Shown: positions 1 to 11,302 of the stretch, in pieces | Position numbering within the stretch: position 1 is the first letter of the stretch | Layout of the letters: each line of letters opens with the position of its first letter | From: Gnetum montanum | Lineage: Eukaryota; Streptophyta; Gnetopsida; Gnetales; Gnetaceae | Direction of reading: 5' to 3' | NCBI GenBank assembly: GCA_015680685.1 | Contig: MNCI01023672.1 | Location: 376,731-440,730, forward strand | Length of the DNA: 64,000 bases | The notes under the pieces: model-generated | Seen by the model: only the letters and a program-made list of their open reading frames with translations | Databases searched by the model: none | Told to the model about the DNA's origin: nothing | Program-made: the position numbers and the translations under genes

Positions 1-1020
1 AACACACAAGGGGCTGTACACCACCTTGTTCTTGGGATTCCATTCCATCCTCTTTTTTCCACCCTTCTCTCCATTGTTCACCTCATTGCCGATTGTATCA
101 TTAGTGTATATTTTGGTAGATGCATTATTTTCTTTTTGGTAAATTCTTGCCGTTAAGACTTTAACTCTTGTTCCAATTGACATTCCTGGAGCCTACGGAC
201 TCTTTGAATGTGGATTTGTCAGGGCATTAAAGGCATGAGCCTACTCTAGGGAGGACCCACTAACATTCCTATTTGGAGCATTAGTTAAATTCTTTCCCTT
301 AACATTTTGCAATTAATTTTATTTTGTTCATTTCCATCTTGACATCCATTCCATTGATGCCATAGTTTTCCCCTTTTATCTATCTTTCTTACTCCTTTTC
401 TTTCTCCATTCTAACGCTACTGGAGGTTTGCGATTAGTCATGGGGGTATGGGGCCTGATTTTTTCAATTTTCTCCTATCCTTGAATTTTTTGATTTTCTT
501 CCTAACCCCTACATCTTCGGTAGTCATCATTACTATATCTCCTGATCCATATCAGCCATACCACAACTTAGCTAATGAACTTACACCGAAGCAAGGTATT
601 AATTACATGATGATTCATTTACCCTTGCTAATATATGATTGTGTTGTGTGTGCAGATGGTGATCATACAACAATGGATTAGATTTGAAGCAAACACTTGG
701 AATGGAGCCATGCTGGAAGCAACTATTCAAGGAGCAAGATCAATGGTGCACTTACCGATGGACAATGGAAGGCGCAATCTTGGCATTGGCAGCAACAACA
801 CTTCTTTCTTTCTCTCTTTCTTTCTCAGCTACCAACTAAGGCCTGATGTCATTGTAATAAGGTGTTCACCCTTGTTGTCATGAACACCAGTTTTGTCAAG
901 TCTTGTAATGATGATCCATTCACATGTCATCCCATTAGTTCCATTCCCCTCAATAATTCCATACCTTCCCAATGTTATTGTAAAGAACTCGAGGACGAGT
1001 TTTCATTCAATCATGGGGTA
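1..1020 (+). mobile_element. 3' internal region of Ty3/gypsy Tat/Athila-like element A1
   Basis: This is the non-coding tail between pol and the 3' LTR of a plus-strand gypsy element that enters from outside the window. The end shows it: an 'aactcgaggacgag' stretch near 987-1000 followed by a G-run (ggggta) directly before the LTR. The same arrangement precedes the 3' LTR of element B at 53480-53508, and the sequence motif is typical of plant gypsy elements. The G-run is the likely polypurine tract that primes plus-strand DNA synthesis. No credible reading frame was recognised; the short open frames here match no gag or pol domain. Confidence 0.65.
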
Positions 1021-2130
1021 TGATGAGACGCGATTCGCATGTGCCGCAATATCGCGGCTGCCGCGATATGGCATTCGTTGCGATATCACGGCCACTGCAA
1101 TATGGCATTTGCTGTGATATCGCGTACGTGATATCGCTTCGTCCCTTGCGATGTCGCGTATGCAATATCGCAGTCTACTGCCATATCTATAAATAAGAGG
1201 CGGCACTCCCCTTATTTTCCATCCAGAGATAGAATATTTTCCATGTGCCTGTAGTAGGGAAACTCTGGCAGTTTTGATCACTCCAGAGATAGAATATTCT
1301 CCATGTGCCCGCAGTAGGAGTCCTAAAGTAAATGGATCTTTATTCGAGCAACATTGTACCTGAACACAAGTTGTGTATGGCAATAAAGATGAACTTCCTG
1401 GATGAACCTTACAGTGCATGGAATAGGATTTTATTTATTATTTTCTCTCTCACCCTTAAACTCCTAGAATGCGGAATGAGTACGACTTGATTATGAGCAT
1501 CTAAGGATGTGTACGAATAGTCAAGGAATCAGCTGCTCATCGCATGCGGTATGAGTACGACTTGATTACGAGCATCTAGTGTGACTACTCGGTAACCCAG
1601 TGGCATATCCAGGATCTATGCTTGGTAATCCTAGTGGTAGTCCCAGATGTGTATGGTTAGTCAAGGAATCAGCTGCTCATCGCACTTAGGCTAGATAGAT
1701 TCTCTCAACCCTTTCCTCCTAGTTAAGTGTCTCAGTACGACCACTTCGAGCACGTGCATTACACGCGGTGATCCCAACAACGATTAGCATTTGGTAGCCA
1801 CGGTTGCATCGGTTTAGGGTGTGTATGGTAAGTGGGAATGGATGCCGATGCTAGGTAATTTAGACTTAGTCATTAGTTAGAGTTAGTTAGTTTCTCAACC
1901 CTTCACCTCAATAGCATAGGAGAAAAACATAAAAGACCATAAAAATTATATACCTCAAACTTACTTAACCATACACCGTGACAACCACAAGTAAGTCTGG
2001 GAAGATAACGAATGATTAACCCCAAGTGTTCCATGGGGCGTGTAGGCACTTAGTCTATGGAGTTCGACCGGATCGCGTGTGCTACGCTTATTTTGTATGG
2101 TTGAGTGTAGGGGTACCTCGCCACTCATTA
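1021..2130 (+). repeat. 3' LTR of element A1 (family A LTR)
   Basis: The LTR begins TGATGAG and ends CTCATTA, a decayed TG...CA inverted terminus matching the ends of the other family A and B LTRs. It holds a palindrome array (1040-1175), a TATA-like TATAAATAA at about 1188, and an AATAAAG polyadenylation-like signal near 1382 followed by the usual 3' portion ending 'ggttgagtgtaggggtacc'. It is 3' rather than 5' because a polypurine tract precedes it and no primer-binding site follows. An internal duplication (about 1470-1548 repeated at about 1549-1680, with 'gtcaaggaatcagctgctca' in both) makes it longer than the 783-bp copy at 6245-7027. Confidence 0.8.
1040..1196 (+). promoter_or_regulatory. 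U3 palindrome array and TATA box of family A LTR
   Basis: About eight variants of the palindrome GCGATATCGC stand in some 130 bp (for example at about 1046, 1062, 1078, 1095, 1113, 1126, 1145 and 1161), directly upstream of TATAAATAA at about 1188. The position fits an LTR promoter with upstream elements. That the palindromes bind a factor is inference. The array is strikingly CpG-rich for this AT-rich window. Confidence 0.5.
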
Positions 2131-2654
2131 CTTAGCTTCCCGATAATGTGGCAATGTCAAAACGGTAAGAAAACTTAAGAAGAAAACATCCAAGCACCCA
2201 AGAGAATGGCCAACACAAGTGCATCAAATCCTCTTGAAGTCACACCCTTTTCAATCCTTGAGTCCTTCCTTAGTTTGAGAATGCCTAGTCATCAATTCGT
2301 TGATAGTTCTTATTATTGAGAAAGGGACTATATAGTTCCAAGCCAAGAGAGACCATAGAAATTTATGGATGTATGGATGAAGTGGACTCATTGCCTACTA
2401 TATCAAAAGAACCATACCTTAGTATCAACATCATAACTTAAAGGTAAACACCAAACATTAGCAATCAATGGAATATAGTTCATACCATCTTTGGAGCACT
2501 TATTAAGTGACGAATCAAACAAAGTAATCAAACACACAAAGAAATGAAAAAGTATAAACGATGTTGTAAAATAAAAATAAGAAAAGTTAAAGAAATTTGT
2601 AAAACAAAAATGTGTAAAATAAAAACTTAAAAAGAAACTGAGGGTTGCAAATGA

Positions 2655-2990
2655 TCAGCATAGGTGGCCATCTCCCCCATGACTGAATTGGAAGAGAGAG
2701 ATCCTAAATAGTAAGCGAGATCGTCCTCTCTCAAATGTGCTATGTGGATAGACCATTCTAGGTTCATGATAAGGGTTGGTCGGTTGTACACAAACTAGTA
2801 TTCTCCTATCAAAGTACTCATCTGGATTTTCTAAGAGTTTCCAACTTCCCTCGATTGGTGGTTTCAGATTAAGGGTTGGAAGTTGGCGACACTCTTGCTC
2901 CAGTGCATCTATGCTTTCTATGTGGGTGCAAGTTGGTCCCCCAATTAGTTCCATGCATATTGGTGGGTTGCTCTCTTGATTAGCTATCAA
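2655..2990 (-). pseudogene. Junction remnant of A2: post-protease segment joined to post-integrase segment
   Basis: An open stretch of 111 codons follows the protease of A2. Its beginning (ESNPPICMELIGGPTCTHIE) lies where element B has the leader to reverse transcriptase (compare KLCIKPTKSLTCAYIKGMGE at about 45340). Its end aligns at DNA level with sequence just after the integrase of B near 48360-48410. No reverse transcriptase, RNase H or integrase motif lies between, so this marks an internal deletion of roughly 3 kb relative to B. It is unlikely to encode a function. Confidence 0.5.
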
Positions 2991-3089
2991 CTACTGGGTG
3001 TTCTCTTGTTGTGTGGTTGCTACATACAGGCACTTTTGTATGTTAACTTCCTAGGTACACCGGTTGCATGCAGGAGATGTTGAACGTTC

Positions 3090-3500
3090 CTATACGCCAT
3101 CACCCTCTGTATCACTGTATGTGATGCATGGAACCTTCTTCTTCTTGATCTTTCCATAAGTATTTTCCTTAGATATTTGGAAGGAAAGATCACGGATTCC
3201 TAGGCATGCGTTTATGGTACTTAGCCATGCCCTCCCCATTATTATTGGGAAGTCCCCTTTATCATTGTTTACTTGGATCACTAGGAAATCAGCTGGGTAT
3301 GACCAACCACACACAGTGGTAATGATGTGCTCCACCAGTCCTAAGGGAATAGTGATGGACTGGTCAGCCAACTCTAAGCGAATATTACTCTTCTTTAGTG
3401 GAGGTAGGTTCTAGGCTTTATACATTTTCTACGATATCAAGTTGACTCTAAAACCTGAGTCAAGAAGAGCTTTACGTGGTTCATTCCCAGCAACTTGGAG
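3090..3500 (-). pseudogene. Retropepsin-like aspartic protease of element A2
   Basis: It would cleave the Gag-Pol polyprotein of a gypsy element. The minus strand gives an ALLDSG active-site motif (at about 3453-3461) followed by VNLIS, LPPLKKSNI, an open frame starting LADQSITIPLGLVEH, then DFLVIQV and the flap/end motif IIMGRAWLST. The order DSG - PLG - DFLV - IxGRxWL is that of plant gypsy proteases. A stop separates the active-site part from the downstream open frame (3090-3371). Element B at 44815-45180 has the same protein, but there the catalytic Asp is lost. Confidence 0.7.
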
Positions 3501-4051
3501 GTAGATTAGAGGACTTCCAAGATCAGAGAATTTCCTAGGAAGGTGGTCCACCTTAATCTAGTTAGTGACGGTATGTGTTACAATAACCGTATGTGTTGAG
3601 CTCTGTTGTTGGTTTGAAGGGAGCTCCGAAGCCTTATTTGATGGAGGAACATTTTGAGGCTCAATCGCTTGTGGTTGTGAGAGCTTGTTTGGACTATTGG
3701 TTCTGAAGAAAGGTCTTCTCCTTATACGGTTGTTAGAACCAAAAGCAGGTTGAAGGTTTACAACTCTCGTAGCATTGCGTTACTACGGTTGAGTGGGGAG
3801 TTCCCCTTGCATCGTTGGAGCGGGTGGTAGTGGAGCTATCGGTGTAAGAGTCGCAGCTGGGTTCGGAGGATGGTATGGATGTGGTGTGTCTCTCCTAGGA
3901 GAAGGAGTCCTATAATACTCCCGATCTTGTGACCGACAGAGTCACTTGGAGAGATTGGCTACTACACATAGTAGCCATATGGATCCAGTTGTTGGTAAGG
4001 GTATTGTTGTCTTGGCGATGACATCCCCCATGACTGTGGGTATTGCCACTG

Positions 4052-5865
4052 CTAGTGTTGCTTAATAGGTTGTGGTGGAGTTCCACTTGGATAATATGTT
4101 AATGGTTGGTGGAACTGCCTTGGGTTACCTTGGGGATAAGATAATCGATGGGGTGCTTGCCGTTTGTTAAGTCGTGGGTTAAGTGCATACACCCCAGACT
4201 CTTGCAGATGTGAGATTATTGGGAAACATCCCTTAGGATGGTCATATTGGCATATTTCACACCCACCTTCATTGTTCGTATCACAATCCACAACCTCTTC
4301 AATGATAGTCATTTTACCCTTACCTTTGTTACGTGCATGGTCCAAATCCCTCTTCTTTTTCTTATCATGATCACTACTTCGCTCCTTAGACTCCTCTATG
4401 ATTTTTAAAATAGTTTCAAATCTACTATCTAAGGAGTCCCACATCTGATCTACCTTAGTTGACACTTCTATTGTTAATTTCTAAAGTGGCAAGGTTTTCC
4501 TACTTACCAACTCTTCGAGTGGTGACTCATCCTCCTCCTCACAAAATCTCACTCCCCTCTTTCGAAGGGAAGGATCGCGGTTATACTCTTCTACACTTTC
4601 TCTCTTATGTAGCTCTCTTTCTTCCTTAGCTACTTGCTCTAACAATCTATGAACCTCATGGGACCTAAGTTCAGATAATCTCCCTTGGGCATATGTCTTA
4701 AGGGTTCTCCTAGTTTCATGTCTTAGCCCATCTACGAGATGGCATAGTTGATCCCGTTGTGCGTAATCATGGCCCAGGCAATGATGTAGCAATGCATAAT
4801 ATCAGCCCATGGTAGCATCCAAGGGTTTGTGATTACCCTTCTTCCATCCTTGTATCTACTTTCACAAGTTGGACACTCGGGAGTACGTTTGATATTTATC
4901 ATTAAACAATTCTAGCATCGTACTCCACCTTCGAATGGATTCCGGTTCTAAGGACCAGTACCAGCTTTTCGCTTTTTTTATGAGTGTCCTTGGGAAAAAC
5001 TTTAACTTTTGCCACTTGTTCTCAATATTCTACAAGGCACATGCATCTTGAAATGCCTATAAATGGTTCTAAGGATCTGTGTTGTATCCCCCCTCAAATC
5101 GTGGGATATTATTCATGTCTAGTCTCTTGATCCTACTATCTTTCTAGTGTCTTTTAGGTATTCTAACAGCCTCCATGATGTCTAACATGCTTCGGGTTGC
5201 AAGTAGGGGTTCATCATGATCATTTCTCTCATGGCGTTTGTGATGCCTATGTGGTTCCCTATTTTCCCTTCTTCCATGTTGTGATTCCCTAGAATGCCCT
5301 CGTTCTCGCTCTCGACTCTCTCGTTGAGGTCTCTCATTTTGCTTACCCTTATCCTCATGGTTAGGTTCCTTATGACTATGTCCAAACGTTGAAGGAGAGG
5401 TTGAATGTGATGATGAAGGGGAAGAGGAAGGAGAACCATCATCATGACGATGTTTCCTACTTTCCCTTTGGTGATCTTGACCTCGATCGTGATGACGATC
5501 AGAATGCTCGTCCTTATCTCGTGTTTGTGTTCCCTCATTGAACACTTGGTGTTTGGCGGGATCAAAGTAGGGTTGTGAATCATGGAGTGAAGGTTCTGAT
5601 ACACTACCTCCTCACTATCGTTAGGAGGGGGAACATCATTTTGTGGAGAACCTATTGAAATAGATTCACCACCCTTAATTTTGCTTATGATGGGTGAAGC
5701 ATTATGGGGTCCTTTGCCCTTCAATGATGTGTGGTAACTCTCCTGTTGCAAGTTCCATTGACATTGCGCTTCTGTGGGATGGTAGTCCCTTACGTTGTAA
5801 TCGCATGCAACGTACTCAGCATATAATTGTGACATGCCTATTCGTGTAAGGGCACGAAGGAGCAT
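4052..5865 (-). pseudogene. Gag of element A2 (frameshifted)
   Basis: Structural capsid polyprotein of a gypsy element, broken into at least four frames. The N-terminal part (5550-5865) runs into a frameshift near 5545. The next open part (5144-5545) is very hydrophilic, rich in His/Arg/Glu/Asp and Ser, and ends LLATRSMLDIMEAVRIPKRH, which matches LLAT-SMLNIAEVVKIPIRH in element B. About 4800-5140 gives a capsid-like stretch with KSWYWSLEPESIRRW, and 4481-4792 gives YAQRDQLCHLVDGLRHETRRTL, as in the retrotransposon gag domain. The C-terminal part (4052-4465) has a Lys-rich stretch and CEICQYDHPKGC, a nucleocapsid-like Cys cluster. Stops separate all parts. Confidence 0.7.
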
Positions 5866-6223
5866 GTTGGGGGTTGCTTTGTCTGGGGTAATATTATGTT
5901 ACCCTCCAAGTCTCTCAAATGCAGTTGTTCATCTTGATGGAAGACAAAGGTAAAGTTGGGTATATATTAATCATGATGAATATATACCACACTGAATTGT
6001 TGAGGAACTGGTGGATTTTGGTTATGTATGTTGTGCCACTAACTTTCTCTAGTGTTGGTCCTAGGTGGTGAAGTGCTTTTGTGTGGAGAAGAAGACATTT
6101 TTGTCTTATTCAGTGTGTTATTTATCATTATGTTATATTTTCATTTGATCAACCTTAAGGATTTGTTTTAGCACCCAACGATGTGAATGATTTCCTGTAT
6201 TCTACGTAGTGCACAAACAACTA

Positions 6224-6243
6224 AGTCCCCAGAAACGGTGCTA
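6224..6243 (-). other. Primer-binding site of element A2
   Basis: On the minus strand, directly inside the LTR, the sequence is TAGCACCGTTTCTGGGGACT. It is a decayed form of the tRNA-Asp-type primer site that follows the 5' LTR of plant Tat/Athila elements (recalled as TGGCGCCGTTGCCGGGGA). The differences are largely of the methyl-cytosine-decay type. It shows that 6245-7027 is the 5' LTR and that A2 is oriented leftwards. Confidence 0.65.
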
Positions 6244-6244
6244 A

Positions 6245-7027
6245 TGATGAGTAGCGAGGTACCCCTATACTCAACCATACGAATATGAGCATCTCACACG
6301 TGATCCGGTCGAACTCCAAGGACTAAGTGCTTACGCGCCTTATGGAACACTTAAGGTTAATCAATCGTTGTCTTCCTAGAATTACTTGTATTGTCATGGT
6401 TGTATGGTTAAGTAAGTCTGAGGTATATGATTTTTATAACTTTCATCTTTGTATCGCCTATGCTAAGAGAGGAAAGGGTGAAGAGACTAAGTAACTAACT
6501 TTCACTAACTAAGCTTTAATCGTCCTAGCATCAGTATTCATTCCCACTTTTCATACACACCTTGAACCAGTGCAATGCTATTGGGATTACCAAATGCTAT
6601 TTGTTACTGGGTTACCAAGCATAGCACACGTGCTCGAAGCGGTCGTACTGAATGCACTTAACTAGGAGTTGAGGGTTGAGAGAGATTAATTATCTAAGAA
6701 AGAAATTAAGCATTAACAGTAATTAAATCCTATTTAGCTTAGTCCATATGCTATAAGGTTTATTAGAAAGTTCATCTTTATTGTTGTACACAATTATGTG
6801 CTCAGGTACAAATTGCTCGAATAAAGATCTGTTCACTTTGAGACTCCTACTACGGGCACATGGAAATTACTCTATCTCTGGAATGATAAAACTGCCAGAG
6901 TTTAGCTAAGGGTCTAGATCTAGATGATCTTACAAGGGAAAGTTGCCTCTTGTTTACAGACAAGGCGACGGGCTGCGATATCGCGTACGTGATATCGCAG
7001 GGGTCGACGCGATATCGCGTCCCATCA
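6245..7027 (-). repeat. 5' LTR of element A2 (family A)
   Basis: On the plus strand it starts TGATGAG and ends CCCATCA, so both ends carry TG...CA. It is recognisable as the reverse complement of the LTR at 1021-2130 through the shared 'gaggtacccctatactcaacc' end, the 'atggaaattactctatctctgg' stretch and the GATATCGC palindromes at 6970-7015. It is 783 bp and lacks the internal duplication of the A1 copy. It abuts the copia remnant at 7028, and the five bases there (ctatt) are a candidate target duplication whose partner would be off the window. Confidence 0.8.
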
Positions 7028-9060
7028 CTATTCAATAGGTTATGGTATCTGTTGTTCAGTTAGTTCTACTACTTCTTGATTAGTAGTTTGTGGAACTTCA
7101 ATGACTGGTTATTATTCATCACACATTTGTGCTCTAGGTGTGTTGTGTACAATAATCAGTCTATCACTTGAAGTAGAGGATTGAGCATCTGCATGATCTT
7201 TCTCAAGAACAGTGTTCTAAGATCGATTGCTCCCACTAATCAAGTCATTCTCAAGAAATTTAGCATTCCTTGATTCCACAAACCTAGTATTATGTGATGG
7301 ATAATAAAATCTATATCTCATAGATCATTTTACATATCCAACAAAATACTCACTTATGATCCTTGGGTCTAGCTTCTTTTCTTGTGGATTATAGACTCTT
7401 ACTTCAAACGAGCATCCCCTAAATGCATATATGTCAAAAATTTGATTTCCAACCTTTCCATAATTCAAATGATGTCTTTGAGACATCCTTGGTTAGAACT
7501 TGATTTAATATATACATAGGCTTCTTGAGAGCTTCAATCCACAGGGACTTAGAAATCTTGAAGCTACTAAGCATGCTTCACATCATGTCCAACAATATTT
7601 GGTTTTTTCTCTCTACCACACCATTTTGGTTTGTAGAACCAAGCATAGTATACTAGGAAAAAATCCCATGCTCTTGAAGAAACTTAGCAAATGGTCACCA
7701 CCTCTATCAAACATCACTATCTTTTTTTGTTTTCCGAACTATTTCTCTACTTCAATCTTAAACACCTTAAAGGCATTTAAAGCTTCGTTCTTGTTATGAA
7801 GTAGGTAGAGATACATATGTCATGAGTAATCATCAATAAAAGTAACGAAATAATTTTGACCATATGTGTCCATATCTAGACTACAAATATCTATATGTAT
7901 GAACTCCTCTTGGAACCTTTCTTTGACATATTGGTCTAATTTCCCTTCATGTAGTCCACACAAGTGTCAAAGTTAATAAAATCTAGAGTACTAAGTACTC
8001 AATCATTTACTAATCTCTTTATTCTCTTAATAGAGATATGTCTTAATCTACGATGCCATAACATAGAGGATTCTTCATTCATAACACATCTCTTAATGCC
8101 AGCACTATCATGAACATGCATAAAAGTATAAGAAGTTTCATTTGGTAAACTAATTTTGAAAAGACCATCTGTCAATGTACCATTTCCAATAAGTTCAAAT
8201 CTATAATATAAACTTAATATAGTATCTAAAAAATTAAAGGAAAATCCCAATGATACAAGCCTTGAAATAGAAATTAAATTCCATGAAAAACTTGGAATAT
8301 AAAATGTCTTTTCCAACTCTAAAACAAAACCACTACATAAAAATAATTTGCATATTATGACTACCTCTGCATGTGAGTGCATCTTGTTGCCTAAATAGAT
8401 GTAGAACTTACTTCCCATTGGCTTCCTTATGTTTTGCACCCCCTAGAAGGAATTAGTAACATGGATTGTAGAGCCAAAGTAAATCCCCAATGTGTTATGG
8501 CCAACATCAACCATATTAGATTCAAAACAAACAAGTGAGAATTAAGTACCTTTCTTCTCAAGCCATTTTTTATATTTAGGACAATCCTTCTTTACCTTCC
8601 CTTTCTGCTTGTAGAAAAAGCATCTAGATTCCTTCTTAATATTATCTTGTGTAGGTAGTTTATCCTTCCCCTTATTCTTGGTGTACCCCTTATTCTTTCC
8701 TTGTGTAGCCAGATGCACACTCTCTTCTGCTTCCATAGCAAGTCTACCCTCTTATTGTACACACATGGTCATTAGTTCATTGATTAACCATTTTTTCCTA
8801 TGTGTGTTATAAGAAATTTTAAAGGGTCCATACTACTATGGAAGCATGTTCAAGATGTAGTGCACAAAGAAAGACTTTGACATCTTAACCTCAAGTGTTT
8901 TCAGCTGAGCTACTATATCCCTCATTTGCATGATGTGCTCACACACACCATGAATTTCTATAAAGCTCATTATCCATCTAGGTAGGTCGTTCTATCCTTG
9001 GTTGAGAATTTCAATTTTAGTTGGCAGACTTTAATCCTATTAAAATTATTACACAAAAAA
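7028..9060 (-). pseudogene. Ty1/copia gag-pol remnant (gag, zinc knuckle, protease, GAG-pre-integrase, integrase)
   Basis: Read leftwards on the minus strand. 8740-9050 gives a gag end with LINELMTMCVQ. 8542-8736 has a nucleocapsid knuckle CFFYKQKGKVKKDC, where the second Cys and the His of CCHC are lost. 8440-8540 gives a protease stretch with GSTIHVTNS. 7999-8439 is open and ends in the GAG-pre-integrase signature MLWHRRLRHISIKRIKRLVND. 7080-7998 gives integrase with HIDICSLDMDTYGQ and FVTFIDDYS, broken by many stops. The gag-protease-integrase order before reverse transcriptase marks Ty1/copia. The 5' end (gag start, LTR) is missing at 9060, and the 3' part is cut by the LTR of A2 at 7027. 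Confidence 0.8.
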
Positions 9061-10340
9061 AGGAAAATAGAATTTGTCAAGCTTACAAAAAGGGCTAGGC
9101 CTACCATGCCTTAGTCAATGCTACCCTAATCTTCAAGCTTACTCTTCCTTGCTACAACCTGCTAAGAGCTTGTGGTGGCTAAGCACAAGGCTTAACATCA
9201 AATATGGGCCTACACAATCATGTATTTTTTATTTTTTCTCTTTATTATCTTTTTTTGGGAAAGTAATTATTATTATTTTTATAGTCATACATTTTACTTT
9301 ATTTTATTTTCTTAAATGTGTGTTCAATTATTAAACATTTAGGTTGCCTTATGATAGTCATGTAATGATGCCAGTTAGTGAAATATCTAGTTTTTCCTTA
9401 CTCTCTTAAATAAAGAGTTACCCTATTTTAGTTCTATTAATTTGTTGTGACTACATGTACTAAGAAAAAGATAGAGGAAGCCAAAAGGATTAGGAACTTG
9501 AATGACCAGGAGGAGAGAAGTTTCAAAAGACATACATAAGAATAGAAAAAAGAAATTAAGAGGAGGAAAGAAGTTGGTAGACTTGGAGGTCCTAACCTCA
9601 TTTGGAGGAATTCTTATTTCCCCACTTTGATGTACATAATTTAGGGGAAGTCATTGCGGGAGTTCACAACCACCTAAAAACTTGCCCAAATCAAAATTAT
9701 CACCCTTTCCCATTCTTATTTCTCCCTATTCATTTTTTGATTAGTTTAGATGGTTGCAATTCTAGAAAGAAGTTATAGATGTAGAGTTGTACCTAAATGA
9801 GGTATTTTTTATAGAATTGTCAAAAGCAAAGAAAACTCAACACGAAGACCTTTTAAAGGAAGTATGTCTCTTCAAGGTTCAAGCCAAAAAATTGCTTCAA
9901 TAGGCCACTAAGTTGGTAACAAAAATTTATAGTTCAATATAGAGCTAAGCCTTTTCATATTTTTCTGTTTTTAGTGGTCATCTTGTTTCACACCCTAGTG
10001 CGAGTTTATGATTTGATTTTCCTTATTTATAATGATGTTTTAATTTTAACTTTGTATCTTTTTAAAACAAAAAATTTGTATGATTCTTTTTAAAATTTAT
10101 TTAAAACAAAAAAAATCTTTCATCTTGGTATTTTTGTACTCCATTTTCAATTTGATTTAAGTGTCTGAATTTTAGTAATTCTTGTATTTATTGAATTTAT
10201 GCTGATATAATTATCTCTATTAAAAAAATAATATAAATCCATTTTCTTTCTTGTGGGCATTTCAAATTTATATTTTGAGTTCAATAGTTTCAATTCCTAA
10301 TTAAAACTTAATTTCTATTAATTTCAAAGATGCTTTGATT
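9061..10340. other. AT-rich stretch with no recognised gene
   Basis: No domain, splice structure or repeat family was recognised. The one open stretch of some length (9074-9334) reads into a T-rich tract and ends in a hydrophobic run, without similarity to any family I know. Probably old, unrecognisable repeat DNA. Confidence 0.4.
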
Positions 10341-10342
10341 GT

Positions 10343-10500
10343 GAAAGTTAATATATCAAATTACTAGAGCATGTTAATGGATTTTAAATCAAATACAACC
10401 ATATTAATTTAAAATTTTGTGCTTGCCTGAGACTATTCCTAGGTTTTAGTACCCATATGGGAGACTCCCTAGGTGATAGTTTCTTAAAAACAAGTTTTAT
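10343..10500 (+). repeat. Decayed 5S rRNA-like sequence (5S pseudogene, or 5S-carrying TRIM/SINE remnant)
   Basis: In order it contains resemblances to plant 5S rRNA: 'ttactagagc' (tacCAGcac), 'taatggattttaaatcaaa' (taatgcaccGGATcccatcAgaa), 'gtgcttgcctgaga' (GTGCTTGggcGAGA), 'tagtaccc' and 'atgggagactccctagg' (ATGGGtGACctCCTggg). Mismatches are rich in C-to-T changes, and about 14 extra bases lie near 10438-10452. The internal-control-region part is the best match. It could be a plain pseudogene or part of a Cassandra-type TRIM, whose LTRs carry 5S sequence. The match is by eye. Confidence 0.35.
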
Positions 10501-11302
10501 TTTGAGGTGTGTTGGTTGCACCCAAAATTTATAAATTAACAGCTAAGATTTATGATACGTGTAAAGCCTTAAAAAATGGCAATAGACATATAAACTATAA
10601 AGTAATTATTACCACATCAATAAATTTTTTTATCAAATCTTAGGTTATTACTACCTAGAACTTTCTATCAAAAAAAAAAAATACAATCATTCTATATGGA
10701 GAACTTGATGAAAACCAATAGAAAAGGTAAAACTTCAAAAGCAAGGATAATACTTTAAAAGCCTTCATCACACTAAGGATATGCTTGTGAATTAGTGAAT
10801 TACATTTTTAATATTTTATCCAATGATTTAAAATCATTTAATACATCTTTGAATCTAGATATTTTAACTAATGATAAAAATTTTACTTTCGAAAATTTCT
10901 AACTAAGGTTTGGCTTCACACACAACATAAACAACTTCATATTCATTTAGAGCAACACCCAACCTTTTTCCTTTTTATTTAGATCAAATGAATTTGGTAT
11001 TGTACTTTTAAATTATGATTTTTATTAAAATCTAGAAATCCTAACATAAATGTGAATCCATTATTTCATGAAGAACAGTAAATAATTTTCTTCAAAAAAT
11101 ATTAAGTGCATTGTCTGCTAAACAATAACTATTACTGCTTCACAAAAGGCTTTTCTTTTCATCGTATGTGGTATGTAAAGTATGAAATCACACGATATAA
11201 TATTAAACATAATGGTAAATTCACATGTACCATACTAATAAACCTTTGCATTAGTGTTAGCCATGCACCAATCATCGTAGTTTTCTAACTTCTAAGAAAA
11301 AT

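Larger units (their letters stand above)
2131..6244 (-). mobile_element. Internal region of element A2, Tat/Athila-like, pol-deleted
   Basis: Reading leftwards from the LTR at 6245-7027, it has a primer-binding site, gag, an aspartic protease, then a short segment that jumps straight to the sequence following integrase in element B. For example, the 'catgggggagatggccacctatgctgatcat' stretch near 2650-2690 (minus) corresponds to 'tatgagggagatttccatctatgctaatcat' at about 48383 in B. The 2131-2640 part (minus) matches B 48430-49020, including the shared 'ggcaatgagtcc' / 'ggcagtgagtct' stretch. Reverse transcriptase, RNase H and integrase are absent. The left end is cut by the A1 LTR, so A1 probably inserted into A2 and the rest of A2 lies left of the window. 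Confidence 0.7.

Noticed and set aside
5182-5865. 227-codon minus-strand frame taken as one protein
   Set aside because: Only the part above about 5545 follows gag. Below that the real frame is the overlapping one (5144-5545), as shown by the match to element B; the rest is a frame shadow.
1021-7027. A single complete LTR element with LTRs at 1021-2130 and 6245-7027
   Set aside because: The two LTRs are in inverted orientation, one preceded by a polypurine tract and the other adjoining a primer-binding site on the minus strand.
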